This document shows, one piece after another, positions 6,069 through 11,713 of a stretch of DNA of 15,102 nucleotides (within the stretch, counting starts at the first letter, position 1; each line of letters opens with the position of its first letter). A model generated the notes under the pieces. It was not told the origin of the DNA and did no database searches. It saw only the letters and a program-made list of their open reading frames with translations. Origin of the DNA: Bacillota bacterium (GTDB lineage Bacteria; Bacillota; Clostridia; Christensenellales; CAG-138); NCBI GenBank assembly GCA_023461495.1, contig JAEYLA010000107.1, positions 1 through 15,102 on the forward strand, read 5' to 3'. Position numbers and translations under genes: made by a program.

Positions 6069-7484
6069 TTAGAGCAAGTTTTGAAAGTAGCCGAGCAGGA
6101 ACGGGCAAGCGACGCCGACAAATACGTTCACCCCAACCAATATGAGCTCCGCGCTCACATATCCCGCACCCGCTTCCTTGATGCCCGCAAGCGCTTCCGG
6201 CACCTTGCCGAAGAACACCTTCTTCTGAATGAGCAGCAGGTAGGCAAGTGTGATGACGCCCGCCAAGAGCGCAATCACCGCCATCACGGGGGACACGCGC
6301 CATACGGCGATAATGATGAACAGCTTGCTCCAGAACCCTGCAAGCGGCGGGATACCGGCGGTGGAGAGGAACGCGACGACAGAGCTCCAGCCTGTGACCG
6401 GCATTTTTTCACTCAGGCCGCCCATCTCCTCCATATCCGTAAGACCCGTCTGCTCTTCCACCGCCGCGGCGTCAAGGAACAGCAGGGACTTAAACGAGGC
6501 GTGGTTGAAAAAGTGCAGCATTGCGCCAAAGAAGCCTAAGGGGGAGCCGGTGCCAAGGCCCAGGAGGATGTAGCCGATCTGGCTCACGCTCGAGAACGCG
6601 AGCATCCGCTTCATCCTGCGCTGCCCGATGGCGGCAAACGCACCCACCAATATGGAAACAAGGCCGAGTATGGTCAACAGGTTGCCGACCGCGGCGTTGC
6701 TCAGGAAGATATCGCGGAAGATGCGCATCAATACATACACGCCGGAGGCCTTGGTCACAATGCCGCTCAACAGCACGGAAACAGGCGCGGAGGCGGCAGA
6801 GTAGGCGTCGGGCACCCAGGCGTGGAAGGGCACGGAACCCGATTTGATGGCGAAGCCGACTGTATACAGGATCAGGGAAATCACGATCCCATACGGGAAC
6901 ACGCCCGCCGTATTGGCCTGCCCGATCGCAGCGGCGGCGTTTGTAAACGTCGTATCCCCCACAAACAGGAACAGGAAAGCCGTTGCCGTGAGCATCACGA
7001 TGGTGGCAACAGTCGACTGGATATAGTATTTGAATGCGCCCTCCAATTCATTACGGTCCCTGTGGAAACCGATGAGGATAAAGGAGGCGGCGGAGGTGAT
7101 TTCGATAAACACATAGAGCGTGAAGAGATCCCGCACAATCGCAACGCCGTTCATGCCCGTCATGAGAATGAGCACCAGGTTTGCAAAGTTGTGCTGCTGT
7201 TTCTTGATGGAGGCGTTCGTAATCAGCAGCGAAACAAACCCGATCAACCCGATGGTCAGAAGCACCATTGCGCTGAGCGTATCGATTTCAAGCTGGCCGA
7301 TGCGGGTATCCGTAAATACCGCGCCGGTCTTCAAACATTCAATGAGCGTATAAGCGGAAAGCAGCGCCTGCGCTGCGGCCACAACTGCGGCGCACCAGAC
7401 GGCAAGCTTACCCTTCATCCAATAATACAGAATATTCAATACCACTACCGCTGCGAGTGGTATTGCTAAGAACAAAAGCGGCAC
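6069..7484 (-). CDS. NuoN-like antiporter-type membrane subunit
   Basis: A 471-residue protein of the proton-conducting NuoL/M/N and MrpA/D family, with about 14 membrane helices. The charged residues of the ion path are all present: Glu128 in the fifth helix (YVFIEITSAASF), Lys214 (FAIKSGSVPFHAW), Lys245 (GIVTKASGVY), Lys332 (NHASFKSLLFL) and Lys387 (GFWSKLF). LAFSSVSQIGYILLGLG is the usual family motif. It ends without the long C-terminal lateral helix of NuoL, which places it with NuoN/NuoM or MrpD. The start is GTG at 7484, with AGGAGG 8 nt upstream. It is separated from the NuoL-like gene by 43 nt, the largest gap within the operon. Confidence 0.92.
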   Translation of the reverse strand: MPLLFLAIPLAAVVVLNILYYWMKGKLAVWCAAVVAAAQALLSAYTLIECLKTGAVFTDTRIGQLEIDTLSAMVLLTIGLIGFVSLLITNASIKKQQHNFANLVLILMTGMNGVAIVRDLFTLYVFIEITSAASFILIGFHRDRNELEGAFKYYIQSTVATIVMLTATAFLFLFVGDTTFTNAAAAIGQANTAGVFPYGIVISLILYTVGFAIKSGSVPFHAWVPDAYSAASAPVSVLLSGIVTKASGVYVLMRIFRDIFLSNAAVGNLLTILGLVSILVGAFAAIGQRRMKRMLAFSSVSQIGYILLGLGTGSPLGFFGAMLHFFNHASFKSLLFLDAAAVEEQTGLTDMEEMGGLSEKMPVTGWSSVVAFLSTAGIPPLAGFWSKLFIIIAVWRVSPVMAVIALLAGVITLAYLLLIQKKVFFGKVPEALAGIKEAGAGYVSAELILVGVNVFVGVACPFLLGYFQNLL

Positions 7485-7527
7485 GAAGGCTTCCTCCTAA
7501 ACTATTAGTTCTTTGTAAGCAGTGCGC

Positions 7528-9360
7528 TTAACAGAACGAAATCACAAGGTACAGCGCAACAAACGCAATCCCCACAACCGTCCAGACAAGGTACAGGGCA
7601 GGGTTGCCACTGTGTGCCTTACGGATACCGCCGGATACCCAGCCGGTAAAGCGGACGATTGCCACATCATAGAACCAGCTGATACCGTTGTTGATTGCAA
7701 GAGACGCTTTTGAATAGTTGCCGACGAGAAGGCCGATGACATAGTACGGATCAAAATATTTCTTCTCCGCAAGGTCATAGACCTGATGCAGGCCCGGCGC
7801 ATAGTGGAAATGGTCGGCGGCCAGGATGCCGCGCCCGGTCTTTTTGTAGCCCAGGCGGTGGCTCAACACCGCAAGCGCAAGCACCACAAGCGAAATGCCC
7901 GCCAGCACGAAGTTCGTGTGGGTGCCTGCTTCTTGAAGGTGTTCCATTTCAGGCAGGAAGGTTTTAAAGAGCGCGACAAGCTGCCCCTGGAATGCGCCCG
8001 CAAGGATGCAGCCGATTGCAAGCGCGATCATGGGAACGAGCATGGATAGGGGCGCTTCCTTGACCTCCTTCTTTGGCGCCTGCTGCTTGCCGAAGTAGGC
8101 GGCATGCCCAAGCTTTAAGAAGGAGACGGCTGTAAAGAACGCGCCGATCGCCGCTATGATGTAGAAGGGCATCGCGCTTTCGATCGCGGCGTCGAATATC
8201 AGCTCCTTGGAAAAGAAGCCGTTCGTGAGCGGGAAGCCCGCGATGGAAGCCGCCGCAACCAGGAAGCAGATGAAGGTCACGGGCATCTGCTTTCTTAGGC
8301 CGCCCACGATCTTAAGATCGGTGGTACCCGCCTGCCGCTCCACAGCGCCGGCGGTTAAAAACAGGCAGCTCTTATAAAGCGAGTTGTTGAGCATGTGAAA
8401 CAGCCCGCCGATGATGCCAACAGGCAGCGCCGTGCCGATACCAAGGAGCATATAGCCCACCTGGCTGACCGCATGGTAGGAGAGAAGACGCTTATAGTCC
8501 TTCTGGATGAGCGCCATCATGACGGCGAAAATAATGCTCGCGGCACCAAGCGTCATCAGCGCAGTGCTCATGCCCGAGCCGTGTTCTAATGTAAACAGGC
8601 CCGTTGTGACGCGCACGAGCAGATAAATACCCATGAGCTTTTCTAAAGCGCCCGGCAAGAATGCCATAAAGGGCAGCGGCGCGTCGTCCGCCGCATCAGG
8701 AATCCAGGTGTGGAAGGGCATTGCGCCCGCCTTGCCGAGTGCGCCGATCAGCATCAGGATGAATGGCGCATACGTACTGGGCTCCACGGCAAGGTGGATG
8801 TTTTCCATACTGAACGTACCCGCGATATGCGCCGTCATGCCGATGCCAAGCATCAGGCAAAGGTCGCTCAGGCCGACAATGACGATGGACTTGACGGCGG
8901 TCTTGAAGCCGCCGGGCTTATCCGTTAAGAGCATGGCGAACATCGTGCACAGGATGCCTTCCCAGAAGAAGAGCATCAGCACGAGGTTGTTTGCAAGCAC
9001 CGCGCCGTTGACGAGTGTGAGCGTAAGCATGAAGAACGCGTAAAAGCGCTTTGCATACGGCTTTTCACGCAGGAACGCGGTGGAATACAGCGTTACAAGC
9101 AGTGCAATGATGGCGACCATCAGCAGGATAAAGCCGGAGAATGGCATCAGGCGCAGCGAGAACATCAGCCCGAAGCCGCTCCAGGGCAGTTCCACAGACA
9201 GTGCGTTTCCATAAACGCTGATCATCAGGGAAAGGTTTACAAGCGCACACAGCACAAGCAGGCATTCCTTGAGCCACTTCGCGTTTTTCGGAAGCAGGAA
9301 CGCGATTGCCGCAAATACGGCGGGAACAACAATCAAAAACATCAATACGCTATTATTCAT
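7528..9360 (-). CDS. NuoL-like (HyfB/MrpA-type) antiporter-type membrane subunit
   Basis: A 610-residue protein, the longest of the three antiporter-like subunits. Ion-path residues are conserved: Glu134 (LFFWEGILCTMF), Lys210 (GALGKAGAMPFHTW), Lys241 (GALEKLMGIYLLVR), Lys330 (NNSLYKSCLFL) and Lys385 (GFFSKELIF). Beyond about residue 480 there is an extra section with KKYFDPYYV, an amphipathic stretch around NGISWFYDVAIVRFTGW, and a final membrane helix. This is the layout of NuoL, where a long lateral helix runs along the membrane arm. It probably sits at the far end of the arm. ATG at 9360 overlaps the stop of the preceding gene as ATGA. Confidence 0.93.
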   Translation of the reverse strand: MNNSVLMFLIVVPAVFAAIAFLLPKNAKWLKECLLVLCALVNLSLMISVYGNALSVELPWSGFGLMFSLRLMPFSGFILLMVAIIALLVTLYSTAFLREKPYAKRFYAFFMLTLTLVNGAVLANNLVLMLFFWEGILCTMFAMLLTDKPGGFKTAVKSIVIVGLSDLCLMLGIGMTAHIAGTFSMENIHLAVEPSTYAPFILMLIGALGKAGAMPFHTWIPDAADDAPLPFMAFLPGALEKLMGIYLLVRVTTGLFTLEHGSGMSTALMTLGAASIIFAVMMALIQKDYKRLLSYHAVSQVGYMLLGIGTALPVGIIGGLFHMLNNSLYKSCLFLTAGAVERQAGTTDLKIVGGLRKQMPVTFICFLVAAASIAGFPLTNGFFSKELIFDAAIESAMPFYIIAAIGAFFTAVSFLKLGHAAYFGKQQAPKKEVKEAPLSMLVPMIALAIGCILAGAFQGQLVALFKTFLPEMEHLQEAGTHTNFVLAGISLVVLALAVLSHRLGYKKTGRGILAADHFHYAPGLHQVYDLAEKKYFDPYYVIGLLVGNYSKASLAINNGISWFYDVAIVRFTGWVSGGIRKAHSGNPALYLVWTVVGIAFVALYLVISFC

Positions 9361-10784
9361 ACCGCCACCACCAATTGCTGCACAAGTGCTTCAACAAAAC
9401 CTGCGGGGAGGCTGACCAATAACCCGCTGATCAGGGAGAGCGCCGCAAGCAGCGCTACACAGAACACCATGCTGAAGGAACCTTCCTTTTTAAGCTCGCG
9501 CTTGGGTTCTCCAAGGAATACTCTCGTAAATGCGCGCAGCAGATATACAATGGTCAACACCGCGCCAAGCAGAAATACAAGCGCGATCCAGGGATGACCC
9601 GCGTCGGCAGCGCCCGTTACTACCATGTACTTGCTGAAGAAGCCGCCAAAAGGCGGGATGCCCATGACGGAGAACGCGCAGAGCGCGAAGGAAATTGCAG
9701 TCACCGGCATGGTCTTATACAGACCGCCAAGCTCGCGGATGTCCTTTGTGTGGTACGTGTGCTCCACAATACCCGCGCACAGGAACAGGCCCGCCTTTGA
9801 AATGCCGTGCATGAGGATATACAGGATACCGCCCGCCGCGGCAAGGCTGCCGCCCACGGAAATACCAAGGAAGATATAGCCGATCTGGCTGACGGTAGAG
9901 TACGCGACGATGCGCTTGATATCGTTCTCCGCAATCGCGGCGCCCGCACATACAAGGGAGCTTACGGCGGCGATCACGGGAACAACGGTATGCCATACAT
10001 CGTCAAGCGCGAAGTTCACAAGGAACAGCCGCGCAAAGACGTATACGCCGATTTTGACCAGCACCGCGGCGTGCAGGAGCGCCGTCACAGGGGAGGGCGC
10101 AACGCCCGCGTCCGCAAGCCAGGAATGCAGCGGCAGCGTAGCGGATTTTGAAAGCACGCCAAAGAGTATGAGCACCACCGCAGCGGTTGCGATAGGCTGA
10201 CCCTTGAGGGCAAGAAGATCCGTTGTGCCGTTTTGCACATAGATCATGATAAAGCCCGCAAGCATCAAAAGCGCGCCGAACACCGTGATCAAAAACGCCT
10301 TGTTGGCGCGGCGCACATACTCTTTTTCGCGGAAGAAGCCGATGAGCCTCCAGCAGCACAGCGCCGAAATCTCCCAGAACAGATAAAGGAAAATAAGGTC
10401 TGTCGAGTAGACGATACCCATCATCGCGCCGATGAAGAGCACGACAAAAAAGTAGTATTCGCTTTGGTTACCAGAATGCGACATGTAACCAAACGAATAC
10501 CCGACAATGATCAGGCCCAGCAGCGATGCGGAAATCGCCATGAATACCGCAAGCCCGTCCGCCATCAGGCCAAAGCTCAATCCAAACGGCAGCGTAACCT
10601 GCATGAGCGAGGGTTCCCTGAGTGAGGACGGAAGCGCAAGTGCGCTTAAGAGGAGCGGCGCCGCGGCCAATAGAAAAGCCAGGGCGTTTCGGAACTTAGG
10701 CGATACCTTGCCTGCAAGCGGTAACAAAAACGCGCCAAGCAACGGTATGCCTACGGTAAGAAGTAGATGCGTTTGACCGGTCAT
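9357..10784 (-). CDS. NuoM/MrpD-like antiporter-type membrane subunit (first gene of the hydrogenase operon)
   Basis: A 475-residue proton-conducting transporter-family protein with about 14 membrane helices. The ion-path residues are Glu138 (YLFWEISALCCW), Lys213 (GVLSKSATLPLHSWL), Lys244 (AVLVKIGVYVF), Lys330 (MHGISKAGLFL) and Lys385 (GFFSKYMVV), all in the usual places. The pattern is closer to MrpD/NuoM than to NuoL, and the C-terminus is short. It would form one of three ion-translocating units in the membrane arm. ATG at 10784 has AGGAG about 9 nt upstream; this site overlaps the stop codon of a possible short upstream reading frame. It opens the operon, about 200 nt after the predicted transcription start. 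Confidence 0.93.
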   Translation of the reverse strand: MTGQTHLLLTVGIPLLGAFLLPLAGKVSPKFRNALAFLLAAAPLLLSALALPSSLREPSLMQVTLPFGLSFGLMADGLAVFMAISASLLGLIIVGYSFGYMSHSGNQSEYYFFVVLFIGAMMGIVYSTDLIFLYLFWEISALCCWRLIGFFREKEYVRRANKAFLITVFGALLMLAGFIMIYVQNGTTDLLALKGQPIATAAVVLILFGVLSKSATLPLHSWLADAGVAPSPVTALLHAAVLVKIGVYVFARLFLVNFALDDVWHTVVPVIAAVSSLVCAGAAIAENDIKRIVAYSTVSQIGYIFLGISVGGSLAAAGGILYILMHGISKAGLFLCAGIVEHTYHTKDIRELGGLYKTMPVTAISFALCAFSVMGIPPFGGFFSKYMVVTGAADAGHPWIALVFLLGAVLTIVYLLRAFTRVFLGEPKRELKKEGSFSMVFCVALLAALSLISGLLVSLPAGFVEALVQQLVVAV

Positions 10785-10796
10785 TCTGCCTGTCTC

Positions 10797-10907
10797 CTAT
10801 GTGGAAATTTCACAGCGCCGCCAATCAAGGCGGCCGGCATCTTGGACGCGCCGCATAAAGCTGCTTATCGTATTGCGGTCAATTTCCAATGGCATACAAA
10901 AACCCAT
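10797..10907 (-). CDS. possible 36-residue leader ORF upstream of the hydrogenase operon
   Basis: An uninterrupted frame in the leader begins with ATG at 10907 and ends at TAG 10799-10797, just before the first hydrogenase gene. It would encode 36 residues, starting MGFCMPLEID and ending WRRCEIST, with no membrane helix, signal or known motif that I recognise. Its TAG stop overlaps the AGGAG ribosome site of the next gene, the arrangement used for translational coupling or leader-peptide control. Against it: the ATG has no convincing ribosome site (only GACTGAG nearby), and the frame is open further upstream, with an in-frame GTG at 10931. It could be a real small protein, a regulatory leader peptide or chance. 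Confidence 0.35.
   Translation of the reverse strand: MGFCMPLEIDRNTISSFMRRVQDAGRLDWRRCEIST
10817..10834 (-). promoter_or_regulatory. GC-rich hairpin in the operon leader
   Basis: GCCGCC (10817-10822) and GGCGGC (10829-10834) form a 6-bp all-GC stem around a 6-nt loop, about 20 nt upstream of the first gene's ribosome site in the transcript. There is no U-tract, so it is not a terminator. It could affect ribosome access or leader folding. No known riboswitch class is recognised. Confidence 0.35.
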
Positions 10908-10970
10908 CTGCTGCTCAGTCGCAACGTACACGCTTGCAGATGAAATATTTTTGTGAAGAAATAGAAAACT

Positions 10971-10983
10971 GACGCAATGCGTC
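10971..10983. promoter_or_regulatory. perfect palindrome at the hydrogenase promoter, candidate operator
   Basis: GACGCA (10971-10976) and TGCGTC (10978-10983) are exact reverse complements around a single central base. A one-base centre cannot form an RNA hairpin with the whole stem, so a DNA site for a dimeric regulator is more likely. It lies about 4 to 16 bases downstream of the transcription start predicted from the -10 box, where a bound repressor would block RNA polymerase. The regulator is not in the window. Confidence 0.45.
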
Positions 10984-10993
10984 CGACATCTGT

Positions 10994-11022
10994 ATCATAA
11001 GTATTAACAGGGGATATGTCAA
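10994..11022 (-). promoter_or_regulatory. sigma-A type promoter of the hydrogenase operon
   Basis: On the minus strand, a perfect -35 box TTGACA (11022-11017), a 17-nt spacer and a -10 box TATGAT (10999-10994, one mismatch to TATAAT) form a near-ideal promoter. The bases just upstream (11023-11040) are A+T-rich and could act as an UP element. The predicted start is near 10987, giving a leader of about 200 nt before the first gene at 10784. The strength of this promoter suggests that regulation acts through an operator or the leader. Confidence 0.78.
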
Positions 11023-11229
11023 TAAGTTAATTTTATAACGAACGGTTTTTGTGATAATATATTCTTAAAGGAAAAACGCCAGACGGCATGGGAAAAAACC
11101 ACCCTGACAAGTTGGTGTTCGACCAAAAATGGAAGGTCTTACAAGAATGCAGGCTCTAACAAAAACTTTTAGCTGGAGGAGAATGTAATCACGCTTGAAG
11201 GGAATGCCGGATTGCACTTGCAGGATGTA

Positions 11230-11258
11230 TTGTACGGCATGGCCGGATGGGATATAAT
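11230..11258 (+). promoter_or_regulatory. sigma-A type promoter of the hyp operon
   Basis: TTGTAC (11230-11235), a 17-nt spacer and a perfect TATAAT (11253-11258). The -35 box matches the consensus at only the first three bases. The predicted start near 11265 gives a leader of about 50 nt before the hypA GTG. Confidence 0.65.
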
Positions 11259-11301
11259 ACGATTCCGTAGGCGGCATGCACGGTTAGAGCAGGCTGCAGG
11301 C

Positions 11302-11307
11302 AAGGAG
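11302..11307 (+). promoter_or_regulatory. ribosome binding site that sets the hypA GTG start
   Basis: AAGGAG lies 8 nt upstream of GTG at 11316. That start gives the N-terminus MHE, which HypA needs because His2 binds nickel. The ATG at 11320 is out of frame and soon stops. Confidence 0.75.
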
Positions 11308-11315
11308 AATGTAGA

Positions 11316-11660
11316 GTGCATGAGTACGCGCTGACAAAACGGATTGTAGAGATCATCAACCGCACGGCGGAGGAGCATCAAGCCAAGCGGGTCAATTCCG
11401 CATTGTTGATGCTGGGGGAGAACGCGGGCATTGTGCCCGATTCTGTACAGATTTATTTTGATCTGCTTGCAAAGGGCACCCCCGCAGAGGGCGCAAAGCT
11501 GCAGTTCCAGGTGGAACAGGCGGAGCTTCGGTGCAGCGCCTGTGGCGAAATGTTCGTCAAAGAGCGCTATTCCATTGACTGTCCCCGCTGCGGCGCAATG
11601 GGGCTGCCCACGCGGATGGACAACGATTGTTATGTGCAGAACGTGGAGCTGGAAGTTTAA
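11316..11660 (+). CDS. hypA: HypA, nickel insertion protein for [NiFe]-hydrogenase
   Basis: A 114-residue protein of normal HypA length. The N-terminus MHEYALTKRIVEII provides the conserved His2-Glu3 pair of the nickel site, and CSAC with CPRC further on form the zinc site. HypA works with HypB, and sometimes SlyD, to place nickel in the large subunit after the Fe(CN)2CO group is in. The start is GTG, supported by the AAGGAG site and by the need for His at position 2. It is the first gene of the divergent hyp operon; hypB, often its neighbour, is not next to it here. HypF follows after 53 nt. Confidence 0.95.
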   Translation: MHEYALTKRIVEIINRTAEEHQAKRVNSALLMLGENAGIVPDSVQIYFDLLAKGTPAEGAKLQFQVEQAELRCSACGEMFVKERYSIDCPRCGAMGLPTRMDNDCYVQNVELEV

Positions 11661-11713
11661 GCGCCTGTGCAAATGGTATGTATCTAGTATGCGCACGTAA
11701 TAGATGGAGTAAA

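Larger units (their letters stand above)
10785..11315. other. divergent intergenic control region
   Basis: This 531-nt stretch separates the hydrogenase operon from the hyp operon. From left to right it holds the hydrogenase-operon leader with its possible short frame and hairpin, the palindrome and the minus-strand promoter (10994-11022), then about 200 nt (11040-11230) in which I see no gene or clear element apart from a weak -10-like GATAAT at 11053-11058, and finally the hyp promoter (11230-11258) and hypA ribosome site. Divergent placement would let one regulator act on structural and maturation genes. Confidence 0.7.

Noticed and set aside
6822..7469. A 215-codon plus-strand frame opposite the NuoN-like gene.
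   Set aside because: Its product is unusually rich in charged and His residues with no domain, typical of the antisense of a membrane protein gene.
911..10784. Reading the operon as respiratory complex I (nuo).
   Set aside because: The NuoD-like subunit keeps all four NiFe cysteines, the NuoB-like subunit has CxxC rather than CC, there are no NuoE/F/G genes, and a hydrogenase protease ends the operon.
11050..11058. An extended -10 like TGT-GATAAT on the plus strand as a second hyp promoter.
   Set aside because: No acceptable -35 box lies 16-18 nt upstream, and a better promoter lies at 11230-11258; kept only as a weak possibility.
11084..11278. Three copies of CGGCATG (11084, 11235, 11272) upstream of hypA as possible regulator sites.
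   Set aside because: A 7-mer with uneven spacing and no symmetry; three copies in this base composition could easily be chance.
11320..11334. ATG at 11320 as the start of hypA.
   Set aside because: It is out of frame and meets a stop after four codons; the GTG at 11316 gives the required MHE N-terminus.
11173..11334. An open plus-strand frame upstream of hypA, in frame with ATG 11239.
   Set aside because: It spans the hyp promoter, has no good start with a ribosome site, and runs into hypA in another frame.
11627..11713. An N-terminal extension of HypF to ATG 11627.
   Set aside because: It would overlap the end of hypA and adds 29 residues not seen in HypF; the acylphosphatase domain starts directly after ATG 11714.
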